NCBI RefSeq assembly: GCF_001640805.2
Contig: NC_066848.1
Coordinates: 24,453,512-24,517,511 of the forward strand
DNA from: Lates calcarifer
Taxonomy: Eukaryota > Chordata > Actinopteri > Centropomidae
Direction: 5' to 3'
DNA length: 64,000 nt
Positions 37,241-46,235 of the stretch are shown here, one piece after another (position 1 is the stretch's first letter; each line of letters opens with the position of its first letter). The translations under genes and the position numbers were made by a program. The notes under the pieces are model-generated. The model was given only the letters and a program-made list of their open reading frames with translations, made no database searches and was not told the origin of the DNA.

Positions 37241-37504
37241 CACTACTTGTGGGGTCTAACAGGGGGGCCAAAAAGCTGGACCCTACAAGTTTAAATGGAT
37301 GTCTGAGAGTTAAGACTTGGTTATAAGGTTTTAGGTTTAGGTCTAGGTTAGAGTTAGGGCTAGGCACTCAGATGTGATGGTTATGGTTAGGGTAAAGGGT
37401 CAGGCAATGCATTATGTCAATGGTGGGACTCCACAAAGATGAGTGCACAGGGATTTGAGTGTGTGCATGTGTGTGTGTGTGTATGTGTGTGTGTGTGTGT
37501 GTGT
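37241..37504. repeat. Interspersed fish repeat ending in a (TG)n tract, copy 2
   Basis: Has TACTTGTGGGGTC, GGACCCTACAAG, several GTTTAGG / GTTAGGG words and then GCATTATGTCAATG (37409 on), CCACAAAGAT and a (TG)n tract at 37469-37504. Same order as at 21095-21549. The frames at 37412-37692 come from the TG tract. Confidence 0.7.
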
Positions 37505-37743
37505 ATTGGTACAGAGGTTAACAGGAAGATAGTGAAAGTCGCATTTCCAAAAATGTACACAGGTGCACAGACATATGATGCAAAGATATATAAACACACC
37601 ATGAAAAGAAACACATTTGCATGATGTACACTCACAGTTGCTGAAATTCTAGTGTGTAGAGTGTTTAGAAGGCTACCTTGTATGATAAACACGTCCAGGT
37701 ACAGACTGCCTGCCTATGGCTGCATCTTTACCACATTTCCTAA

Positions 37744-37795
37744 AAAAGGGAGAAGAAACAAAAATCTAGGGGCATTTTTGTTTCTTCTCCCTTTT
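37744..37795. repeat. Perfect 22-bp inverted repeat with 8-nt loop
   Basis: The left arm 37744-37765 is the exact reverse complement of the right arm 37774-37795. The loop is CTAGGGGC. Arms are purine-rich on one side (AAAAGGGAGAAG...) and pyrimidine-rich on the other. It could be a cruciform, a small hairpin transcript, or a recent local inversion-duplication. No transposon ends were identified. Confidence 0.9.
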
Positions 37796-38320
37796 GATTT
37801 TTTTTTCATTTTCACCTCTTTCTTGCTCTTTCTGTCTCTGTGTCTTCTTCCTCTTTTTTCTGGTCTTTTGCTGCCTCCCAACACACACACAAGGATACAA
37901 ACGTTGCCATTTTTTCTCCCACACAAGGCCCACCACATAGCCATTTGCATAACAATCTCCACTTGTTTTTCTGCTTAGATGGAATTCACAGCATGGTGCC
38001 GGCATGACTGAGACAGGGGTCATTGCTATGTATATTAGAGAGGGGGAGATGGAGAGGGAGTAGGGTAAAGAGAGAGCAAAAATACACATCTTCTATAAAG
38101 AGACTCATTGGCATACATGTACTGACTGATGGACAGTGGTAGAAATACACTTTGAAAATACAGACAGGATGCAGATAAAAGGGTCTGACTACATACTATT
38201 TTTATGTACAGCTGCATTACATACAAGGACAAGAAGGAAACGATTAAGGAAATCAGCCTTTGTGGCTTGTTACATTGTTACTTTTGTTATTTACAAATCA
38301 GACATTATGTTTCAAAATGG
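37796..38320. other. Gene-free; pyrimidine-rich then unique
   Basis: About 37796-37870 is T/C-rich. The frames at 37652-38089 on both strands are carried by this composition. No gene supported. Confidence 0.5.
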
Positions 38321-38645
38321 ATCCATCCATTACCATCCATATTATTATATTATTATCCATCTATTATTATTATTAATACTAATGACCTACATGTCTTTGG
38401 ATGGTGGGAGGAAGCTGGAGTACCTGAAGAAAATCCATGCATGCACGGGGAGAACATGCAAACTCTACACAAAGCCATGGGCTTTTGCTGGGAACCAACA
38501 TACCAGGTTGAGTGTCTAGGGTTGAGTACCCGGGAGACACCCCCGCAGGCGGGGAGAACACAGGGAGAACATGCAAGCTCCACACAGAAAAGCCTAGGCT
38601 GAACTAGGGTTTGAACCTGGAACCTTCTTGCTGTGAGGCATAACA
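38321..38645 (-). mobile_element. tRNA-derived SINE with GGAT tail, internally duplicated
   Basis: On the minus strand a box B (GGTTCAAACCC, complement of 38607-38617) is followed by TGTGTGGAGCTTGCATGTTC and CTCCAGCTTCCTCCCACCAT, the standard body of the common teleost SINE. The tail is in the CCATC-rich DNA at 38321-38382. The TGTGGAG...GCATGTTCTCCC segment occurs twice (around 38564-38597 and 38439-38471), about 125 bp apart, so the copy is duplicated or composite. Box A is absent: the copy stops just past CCTCACAGCAAG. Frames at 38136-38646 lie inside it. Confidence 0.8.
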
Positions 38646-39077
38646 TCTATCATTATGAACTGAGGCCAAAGTCTAAACTGTTCTATTTATTTGTTGCTTT
38701 TACCTCTGATGTAAAAATTACAAATGTACAACTGTAACTTGAGGCACCTCAGTGAAGGTGCAACCACATATGTTTGCTGGTAGTCTAAGTTATCTTGGTA
38801 GCCCTCAGCCAGTTAGCTAAGTTATGCCAACAATTTAGGGTCCACAAAAAAAAAACAAACAAAAAAAAAAACACACTCAAGTGTAATGAAAGCAGTTAGT
38901 GAAACTCTTAAATCAGAAATTATTTTGTTGATATTCAAGCAGATGGCATAAAAACTACACTCACTTCACCTCAGGAGTTCTCTTCCATGTGGAATTGTTG
39001 CCATATTGGAATGACAAAAAGTAGGTCAATCTGAGCCTGTGGAAATCAGAAACTGTGTTATTTTAAGAATTCCAACA

Positions 39078-39180
39078 ACATCCATCCATCCATCCATCCA
39101 TCCATCCATTATCTATACTGCTTATCCTTTTAAGGGTTCCGTGGGGCTGGAGCCAATCCCAGCTGACACTAGTGAGAGGC
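39078..39180 (-). mobile_element. 3' end of GGAT-tailed SINE
   Basis: The (CATC)n run is the complement of a GGAT/GATG tail. Next to it, on the minus strand, are AGCTGGGATTGGCTCCAGCC, AACCCTTAAAAGGATAAGC and AGTATAGATAATGGATGG, the 3' part of the SINE seen at 50.1 and 61.5 kb. The 5' part is missing. Confidence 0.85.
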
Positions 39181-40548
39181 AATGCTAACAAAACAACTTT
39201 TACCTGCCCATTAAATAAAAAGTAGGCCAAATGGGCTGCCCAAGTGATAAAACGCAGACCCCTCCCATACATTCACAAGCCATTCTGCCAAATGGGTGCT
39301 ATTTCCATCCCCAGGAAATTATATATATAAATTTGCATAAACGCATTTAAATAACTGTAAAATACATTTTATTATTAAGCAAAGTGTCCTGCACATTGAT
39401 CTAATTGCAAATTTAAGATATAGAATTTAAAACAGCAATAAAAACTACCTAAAACACTGAAAAAATAGCCTTTGTTACCTGTCCCCGATCTCAAACACTA
39501 TACTTTAACACGAAATATAATGATTAAAATCCTTCAGAATTCTTTTTTTTTTTTTTGCATTGTTGTGTCACTTCATATCCCATCTATGCTTTAGATAAAT
39601 TTTTAAAATCAGAAATCCATTATATTTTAATTAAATTACACATTTTAGTCTTGTCCCTGGGATTTCACTTAGCCATGTTACCCTAACACATCCCCCATTT
39701 GAATAATCTGGAACATTCCACAAGTCATGTTATATCAGTTGGATCTTCTGTAGGCCATGGGAAGACCAAAAGTAAGTTCTCTCCCATTACAGAATGGTGA
39801 GACAATTATTTCATATAGTTTAAAAGCTAAGGAGAAATGTAGCAAGGTTCGCCTGGAATGTGATGTAATTTACGGCCAGAGACCTGGTGCAGAAAAGACC
39901 CTGGTTAGGTATGTGGATCGGATAGAGTCCAATCCGTATAGATCTTTTTAAGGTTACTTTCTTGATAAAATAACAGTTGAATGTTTAATGCAGAGACAGT
40001 TTGCATAGAATAAAGATTTGGAGAATGTTCACATTCATAAGTTCCATAATGAACAGTGGTCCATTAGAATAGTGTCTTCTGAGCTGGCCATTTGACCTTT
40101 GACCCTGATTTGGGAGGAAGAGTTCTTTATCTGTTTCTTATCACAGGATGCTGGGGAGGCTGAAGAATGGGTGGAGGTTCAGGTCATAATTCTCAGTGAC
40201 CATACTTTTACCTCAGTGCAGTTCTGGGAATACATTCATGTCCTTGAATTGTGCAATAGCCTGATCATAGGTGCCAGGCTGATGTCAGGCTGATGCCAGA
40301 TGTCGCTATAATACGCACAGCATATCCTACTCCATCACTACCTAATTTACCACAGTACTCATTGCCTCACCTAGCTCCATGGAAAGGGAGTGGAATGTCA
40401 GCTTACTTGAAAGTGGACTGGATTGTAGGAACAGGTTTATTAAGGATATAATACTGGGTCCAACTGTATGAAATATTGCAGTGATTTCTGACTATGCCAG
40501 GGAAAATAACAGGTAAAGAAAATGGGTCAGTGGTCTGATATTAGTCAG
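39181..40548. other. Gene-free unique sequence
   Basis: AT-rich; a T run at about 39543-39556. The frame at 39757-39951 (64 codons) ends in a plausible but unrecognised peptide. Nothing further supported. Confidence 0.45.
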
Positions 40549-41631
40549 TATTAGCCTCTCTACATTGGCTCCCAGTCAAATCCAGAGTAGAATTCAAAAT
40601 CCTCCTCCTCACATACAAAGCCCTTAATGGTCAGGCTCCATCTTACCTTAAAGATCTCATAGTCCCCTACAATCCCACCAGGACTCTGCGCTCCCAGAAG
40701 CTGGTTTACTGGTGGTTCCCAGAGTTTCCAAGAGTGGAATGGGAGGCAGAGCCTTCAGTTATCAGGCTCCTCTACTGTGGAACCTTCTCCCAGTTTCGGT
40801 CTGGGAGGCAGACACCCTCTGTACCTTTAAGAGTCATCTTAAAACTTTCCTCTTAAGCTTATAGTTAGGGTTGGCTCAGGCTTGAACCATCCCTTAGTTA
40901 TGCTGCTATAGGCCTAGACTGCCGGGAGGTCTCCCATGATGCACTGAGCTCCTTTCTCTCTCCCTCTCTCCCTCCCTCTCTCCCTCTCTCCACTCAATAT
41001 GGATTCATATCCCATGTTACATGTTACTAACTCAATATGTCCCCTTTCCTGTAGTATTGTGCTCTTCCATCTCTCTCTCCTCTTCTGTCTCTTTCTGCAG
41101 GTATTTCTGCCTCTGGAGCTGTAGAGTCTGATCTGTGATGACAAGTCTCCTGCTGCTCCTACAACTCCACTCAACACCTGCTGCTAGAATTAGAAATTAC
41201 TTACACTGCTATTAGTTGTATTGCTGTGTTAGTAGTTAATACTTTAATTATCACTACTATCATTACTACTGCTGTATTACTGGCCTCATCTTACATCTGA
41301 TATGGAACCTGTGTTATGCTATGTTCTTCTTTCGCTATTCTCTACCCCCTCTCCCCCCCTCTCCCCCTCTCTCTCCTTCTTAACCCAACTGGTCGAGGCA
41401 GATGGCCGCCCACCCTGAGTCCGGTTCTGCTCGAGGTTTCTGCCTCTTAAAAGGAAGTTTTTCCTTGCCACTATCGCCTAGTGCTGCTCATGGTGGGATT
41501 TGTTGGGTCTCTCTCTGTAAATACCTATTTTAAAGAGTACGGTCTAGACCTGCTCTATATGAAAAGTGCCTTGAGATGACTGTTGTTGTGATATGGCGCT
41601 ATATAAATAAAATTGAATTGAAATTGAATTG
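40549..41631 (+). mobile_element. L2-type LINE, 5'-truncated: RT C-terminus plus 3' UTR
   Basis: The plus strand begins in the LHWLPVK-like segment of L2 ORF2 (cattggctcccagtcaaatc) and continues with KILLLTYKALNGQAPSYLKD in shifting frames. The C-terminus reads GRAFSYQAPLLWNLLPVSVW, then EADTLCTFKSHLKTFLL, with its stop at 40861-40863. This is the expected protein end. A CT-rich 3' UTR follows (40949-41000 and 41340-41390 are (CTCC)-type tracts), then the TGCTCATGGTGGGATTTGTT block, GGTCTAGACC, and a terminal ATATAAATAAAATTGAATTG. The RT catalytic core is missing. The terminal TTGAA repeats are typical of the family. Confidence 0.9.
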
Positions 41632-41675
41632 ATATATCAGTTACACTAATATGAAGATTTTGGTAGGCAAACCTA

Positions 41676-42202
41676 ATGTTTAATCTAAAACTTGATCAGG
41701 GGTATGACCATGGACATGTGTATGTTCCCGAGACTTGGCAGGTTACAGTATCCCAAGATACTGCATTCAGATCTAGGGAGACTGAAGCCCTCAAGCCAGC
41801 AAGAAATAACTTCCCACATAACATTAGAGAGGCAGAACAGAATCAGAGAGTCAACAGCCACTTTGCTGTCAGTAGAGAGACACAGTGCTTGAGGACATGC
41901 AGACCATTGTGGACCATTGTAGTCTCCTGTATGCTATCTGAATGACTGCATTGCTACGTTCTCTCTGGTTGGCAATTGTCAGTCAAGATCAGAAGTTGTA
42001 CCTCCACTACCACCACACTGGAACTCCCCAGGGTTCTGTACCCAGCCCACTCCTGCTAACATATGACTACACTGCATCTTCCAGCTCCAGCTTAAGTAAG
42101 TTTACTGATGACACAACAGTGGTGGGCTTCGTCAGCAGCAAACAGTTGAGTAGAGAAGATGTGGACCCACTAGCAGTGTGGTGTAAGACCAACAACCTTT
42201 AA
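41676..42202 (+). mobile_element. CR1/Rex1-like LINE: endonuclease-RT linker and RT palm fragment
   Basis: The plus strand at 41780-41945 encodes ARNNFPHNIREAEQ and RVNSHFAVSRETQCL, resembling the R-x-N-L-x-x-x-I-R-E-A-K linker and D-T-R-x-x-W-Q-G-x-x-T-I region before the RT of this LINE group. A frame change follows. HTGTPQGSVPSPLLL (42013 on) is the RT G-T-P-Q-G block, and FTDDTTVVGF (about 42100) is the catalytic F-A-D-D motif with one substitution but both aspartates kept. The fragment ends with AVWCKTNNL and a stop. Upstream RT and the remaining C-terminus are missing, so it is inactive. Confidence 0.8.
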
Positions 42203-42627
42203 ACTTATTGTTGCAGACTTGGCTCAGACTTGTAAGGACATAGGAAGTCAGACACAATTCAAAACCAAATTAATTTATATAATCAATAAGAAATTAACAT
42301 GGAGTGTGAAGGCATTGATGTAGTCAGAAGACATGAGAGACGTATGGATAATTGTAAGTATGTGAGTGAGCACATAACCTCTTCTTTCAGGTGTAGGCAG
42401 TTTCTCTGTCAATCTACCCAAACTTGTACAAGAAGCAAACAGAGTACCACAGGAAGCCAAAAAGGTTGGCCATCACCACCACCCACATAAAGAAAAGGTA
42501 ACCTAATAATAACCCTCAACAACAAGAAAAGAGGTTTGTAAATCAACCAAATTGTGCAGTACTATAAAAATATATATACAAAACAGTTTTCAATAAAGTC
42601 TCACATTACCAATTCAGGGAACACTGC

Positions 42628-43070
42628 TTAACTAAATTCATTGCCTCCTGACTCTGCAACCTTGATATTCTGAGGAAGCAGAGAAAAAGTAAAGAAAGAA
42701 AAGGGCAGTGTGTACTTACTAGGGTGTAGACCACCCACCACATAAACTTCAAAATATTGCAAGGTCAGTGCTTGGGTGTACTGTAAATGGTTATCTAGTG
42801 TGTCACTGTAGATGGTAACAACATTCAAATATACAGCACAGTCTTCCAAACCAGCAATCACTCTATTCATCAGTTTCTGAAAAGTGGCATGCATGTTGGC
42901 CCAAAGGTGTTATGAATGAGGCAACATCCTGAGCACAACGAGGTCGACGTCGAGGTGACTTGCCAATAACCCTTCAAAAGGTCAAATTCACTGCTAAATT
43001 TTGCAAAACCAACTTGAGCAACATTTTTCTGGTGGAACACAATAGTAACATTGCTGCATGAGTTGAGCAT
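42628..43070 (-). mobile_element. Ty3/gypsy reverse-transcriptase fragment, orphan
   Basis: Minus strand: 43070-42870 has AKFSSEFDLLKGYWQV, the first-aspartate palm motif of the gypsy RT. After a frameshift near 42890, TFQKLMNRVIAGLEDCAVYL matches the block before the Y-x-D-D box. The box itself is mutated to YLNVVTIYSD, losing catalytic aspartates. No gag, RNase H, integrase or LTR was found beside it. It is the same broad family as the 62.9-64 kb element, and it lies between two fragments that look like one CR1/Rex1-type LINE on the opposite strand. Confidence 0.85.
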
Positions 43071-43120
43071 CTATCCATCCATTATCCATACCTCTTGTCC
43101 TTAAGGGTCACCAAGTGGCA
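43071..43120 (-). mobile_element. SINE tail fragment (GGAT type)
   Basis: CATCTATCCATCCATTATCC and the following CTTGTCCTTAAGGGTC match the reverse complement of the 3' end of the common GGAT-tailed SINE. Only about 50 bp remain. It abuts the gypsy RT fragment. Confidence 0.6.
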
Positions 43121-43264
43121 CTAACTCAGCCTCTCTTAAGACTGCATTTTTTACATTTTGATAGCTGTCACTATCATACTAAAAGCTGAAAACACTTCCT
43201 GGGCTTTCCTAGTCAAGACACTGCAACAATAACATGTCCACTTCCTAATTATAACCAACCTTTC

Positions 43265-43265
<1 letters not shown>

Positions 43266-43297
<32 letters not shown>

Positions 43298-43298
43298 T
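43266..43298. repeat. (TG)n microsatellite
   Basis: Uninterrupted TG alternation apart from one A at about 43291. The frame at 43151-43333 on the minus strand is produced by it. Confidence 0.95.
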
Positions 43299-43369
43299 CC
43301 CTGAGGTTTCCAAGAACTAAAAATATATGTCACTTATTTCCAACCCAAGGTTGTTGAGAAGTGTGTTAA

Positions 43370-43552
43370 ATGCTATGCTTTGTGGTGTTGGCTACAAATC
43401 CTGTGACACAACATTATTACTACCAGAGCTACAGAAGTATAAAGACTTCCTCTGCCAATCTGGACAAAGGTTTCATCCCCCAAGCTGTGAAGATCCTCAG
43501 TTGTTTGAGGGCCAAATACTTGAGAGATATTCCACAAAAAACACAATATTGA
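43370..43552 (+). mobile_element. Possible LINE ORF2 C-terminal scrap
   Basis: The plus-strand frame contains YRSIKTSSANLDKGFIPQAV and KILSCLRAKYL. The S-F-x-P-Q-A-V-x-x-L-N pattern with a preceding R-Y-R-S block is typical of the extreme C-terminus of CR1/Rex1-like LINE proteins. It is on the same strand as the RT fragment at 41676-42202, so both could belong to one copy split by the gypsy piece. The match is short. Confidence 0.35.
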
Positions 43553-43680
43553 AGACAACAGTAAAACCTTTAACCTTGACCTAACATGTTTTGTAAGACT
43601 GAAGGAGTCAGTAGGATGCAAGAAATCAGTAGTAATTCAAATATTGAATATTTGTAATTGGGTAGAAGTAATTAAAATGG

Positions 43681-43935
43681 TCACTGAAAATTCCAACCAA
43701 ACTTGACATTGACTTGAAACAGGTGCTTGGTCACCATATATGTTGCTTGCACATGGCTAGAGCACCAAACACAGGCTGGAGCACCAGCTTGCTTGGAGAT
43801 CAGTCTCTGCAGGGACACCTTCACCACGTAGTGGATGTCTCCATTATATCTTTCATAAATCTGAACATCATCTTCTGTTACCCCCACTTTCAGTACTTGG
43901 CAATGTAAATATAGAAGAGATGGCAGTATATCCAT
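43681..43935 (-). CDS. Possible exon or element fragment, protein unknown
   Basis: This minus-strand frame of 84 codons reads more like real protein than any other unassigned frame in the window. It has DILPSLLYLHCQVLKVGV, EDDVQIYERYNGDIHYVV and a Cys/His-containing ACVWCSSHVQATYMVTKHLF. It is not low-complexity, contains no transposon motif I recognise and is not part of the gypsy fragment downstream. Possible splice sites exist (an AG preceding 43935, and GT within TTTCAAGTCAATG near 43700) but neither is strong. It could be an exon remnant of a host gene or part of an unrecognised element. No function is proposed. Confidence 0.3.
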   Translation of the reverse strand: MDILPSLLYLHCQVLKVGVTEDDVQIYERYNGDIHYVVKVSLQRLISKQAGAPACVWCSSHVQATYMVTKHLFQVNVKFGWNFQ

Positions 43936-45213
43936 GCTTGTTCTGGTGTTGGTTGGGGCTGCATTTTATCTTGATTGATAGTCATCAGGTTTTAGCAAGA
44001 GTGATCACTGTAATTGCAGCAGTAAGTAGCAGTTGATCCAGGTAGTAATTGCAGGAAGTAGTTAAATTTGATTTAACTGCTTAAGCAACTCACTGGCATT
44101 TAGGCACTAAAAAAGGACACACAGTTCCTTTATGTATATATGCGTGTGTTCCTTTTGTGTTCAAAAGGCATATACATTTCGGTATACTTTTTAGTTTTGT
44201 GTATTGTGATTGTAGTGCATTGTATGTTTAAAATGTTTGTATTCTGTGTCTGATATCTTATATATAAACACACTATACTTGCTTGATTCTGCATACAGTG
44301 TATCCTTTCTCTCCCTCTCTCTTTCTCTCTCTCTCTCTGTGTGTGTGTGTGAGTGTTTTATTTCTGCAGCAGTTAGCAGTGGTTCAGCACCAATGTCCAG
44401 CCTGTAACATAAAAGTTGGGAAGGTTGCTATGGTAATAATAAAAGTAGGGTCCTTGCAATAGGAGCAGGGTTCTGTTGTTCTTATGTTGTGAGTTTTCCT
44501 GTTGTTGACCTTGAAGCATACCTTGAGAACTTAAGAAAAACACTTTCATTCCTTACAGTGTCCACATGATTTACACATACAATTCTTCATTTTTAACCTG
44601 ATCTGGTGCCAATAAATCTCCAACAGTGTTTGTTTATTAGAGTCAACATATACACTAAAGAAACAAAACCCCTGCCGAATACGCTGTTGGTTCTAAGCAT
44701 GCCACCGAAACAGCGCTGACCAGCCGAAGATTTCTTCTAGCATATTCCACTACACTTGGTTGTGGTTTGTCCTTCCTTGGACCATCCTTGACCAGTACCA
44801 GTCAGTGCTCACATTAATTAAAACTTTATTTAAAGAGAAAACAATGATGTTAAACTGCTCTTTCAGTGACTCTAGAGGCCATTTAACATTTCTCAGACAT
44901 TATATTTTAGAGAGTTTAACAAGTAAAAGTCAAATAAGCATTGATGCTTATCCCTCTGGATTTCTGAGTGAATGAATGACCCATATTTTCAATGGTAGAT
45001 CTATGCAAACATTAAACCAGTTTTGATTTTATTTTGTGATTTTGTAACTTTGGTCCTGAATGTAATGATGATTCTAAAAATTATTTTTAAAAAATTAACC
45101 AAGGTCCACTTACTACCTTTTAACAGAACTTTCGACAGCCTCCCATTGTACTCCTAAATGGATAGAGTTTGCTCAATTGTCATGAAAATGGAAATGAAAG
45201 TTGTATATAAAAG
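43936..45213. other. Gene-free; CT/TG microsatellite and possible Tc1-like scrap
   Basis: (CT)n(GT)n at 44308-44355. About 44640-44830 contains TTTGTCCTTCCTTGGACCAT, which recalls the helix-turn-helix region of a Tc1-like transposase on the minus strand, but no inverted repeat or catalytic motif supports it. The rest is unique. Confidence 0.4.
44308..44355. repeat. Compound (CT)n(GT)n microsatellite
   Basis: CT-rich alternation with CCC/TTT interruptions passing into GT alternation. Confidence 0.9.
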
Positions 45214-45243
45214 CCCTAACCCTAACCCCTAACCCTAACCCTA
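45214..45243. repeat. Interstitial telomere-like repeat, about five CCCTAA units
   Basis: Five near-contiguous CCCTAA units (one with an extra C), equal to TTAGGG on the minus strand. It is too short to be a telomere and has unique sequence on both sides. Such tracts often mark repaired breaks. Confidence 0.85.
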
Positions 45244-45555
45244 TCTTTTTGGTTGTTTTTTTTAACAAGTTTCAAAAGGTTTTAAGCATCAATAAATTCT
45301 TTTTTTTTTACAATGGCTGTGTACTCTACCAGCCACTTGGTGCACTATTTCATTGTTGGTCCTTGATATGAAGAGAGGCCACCCTTTCAATAGTGATGTG
45401 TTTTGCTTTGACTTAGCACACATATTCAGTAAAACTATGCACACTAAATGGAAAAAGAACATACAGCCAGAGGACATAACTATAGGTCCTTTGGCTTCTA
45501 AAGCCGGAGCTCCATTAGAATAAAGTTTAGTATTTCCAAGTTTAAGTTAAACGTA

Positions 45556-46019
45556 TTCAAAGGGAAAAACTGAAATATCACATTGGCTCAAGTATTCAAG
45601 CGGTGGCCAGGTGGCGCAGTGGACAGAACTGTTGCCTCACAGCCAGAATGCTCTGGGTTCAAACCACGGTTCACCTGGGGCTTTACTGTGTGAAGCACCC
45701 CCACGACTCTAAAAGGATATGCAGTATTTCTGATGGATGGATAAGTATTCTGACTCTTTACTGAGTACTTACTTGAAGCAGCTTTGGCAGCAATTACAGC
45801 CTCAAGTCCTTTTCGGTGTGACGCAACAAGCTCTGCACACCTGGACTTGGGTATTTTAAGCCATTCATCTCTGCAGATTCTTTCAAGGTCTGTCAGGTTG
45901 AATGGGGACCACTGGTGGATAGATGTTTTCAGGTTTTTTTCAGAGATGTTTGATTCAAGTCAGGGCTCTGGCTTGGCTACTCAAGGACATTCACAGGGGG
46001 GCATTGTCCTTTTGGATTA
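45556..46019 (-). mobile_element. Tc1-like transposon (salmonid-type family), C-terminal half, SINE-split
   Basis: The left end GGGAAAAACTGAAATATCAC is the terminus of a widespread fish Tc1-like family. After the embedded SINE (45598-45742) the element resumes with GACTCTTTACTGAGTACTTA and transposase C-terminal coding sequence read on the minus strand, including PSQSPDLNQ just before the third catalytic position. Stops and frameshifts are frequent and the E-H-L-W block is damaged. The element ends abruptly at about 46019, where a different Tc1-like element begins. The N-terminal half and right inverted repeat are missing. Confidence 0.85.
45598..45742 (+). mobile_element. tRNA-derived GGAT-tailed SINE with 8-bp target duplication
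   Basis: The head TGGCGCAGTGGACAG is box A-like. GGGTTCAAACCACGG is box B. The body is internally shortened, and the tail is GATGGATGG. AAGTATTC occurs at 45590-45597 and again at 45743-45750, immediately flanking the SINE and lying within continuous Tc1 sequence, so it is the target-site duplication. Confidence 0.85.
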
Positions 46020-46235
46020 AGGGAAAAACCAACATAAAGTATCTTAGTAAGATGTTGGACTACCATTAACCATTAGGACAGCCTCAGTCCACCTCAGCAT
46101 TGATTCTACAGTCCTCTGGAGCTCTACTGGAGGGTTGGAACACCATTCTTCAAAAGATATTCCGTCATTTGGTGTTTTGATGATGCTGTCTAACACATCA
46201 GTCCAAAATCTCCCATAGATGTTCAGTTGGGTTTT
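46018..46235 (-). mobile_element. Second Tc1-like family, transposase C-terminal end
   Basis: Starts GGGAAAAACCAACATAAAGT. On the minus strand NPTEHLWEILD (about 46235-46203) carries the third catalytic glutamate of the DD34E triad, followed by the C-terminus ending near SMLRW and SPTSY after frame changes. Stop codons interrupt. The same family occurs as a short piece at 58847-58958. It directly abuts the previous Tc1 fragment. Confidence 0.8.

Noticed and set aside
39078..39110. Independent (CATC)n microsatellite
   Set aside because: It is the GGAT tail of an adjacent minus-strand SINE, not a separate feature.
40914..41177. 87-codon minus-strand Arg/Glu-rich frame
   Set aside because: It is the antisense of the CT-rich L2 3' UTR.
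43370..43621. Chemokine-like or other small secreted protein in overlapping frames
   Set aside because: No signal peptide and no cysteine pattern. The plus frame is better explained as a LINE C-terminal scrap.
44640..44830. Additional Tc1-like transposase fragment
   Set aside because: Only a short resemblance (TTTGTCCTTCCTTGGACCAT). No inverted repeat, catalytic motif or second matching block.
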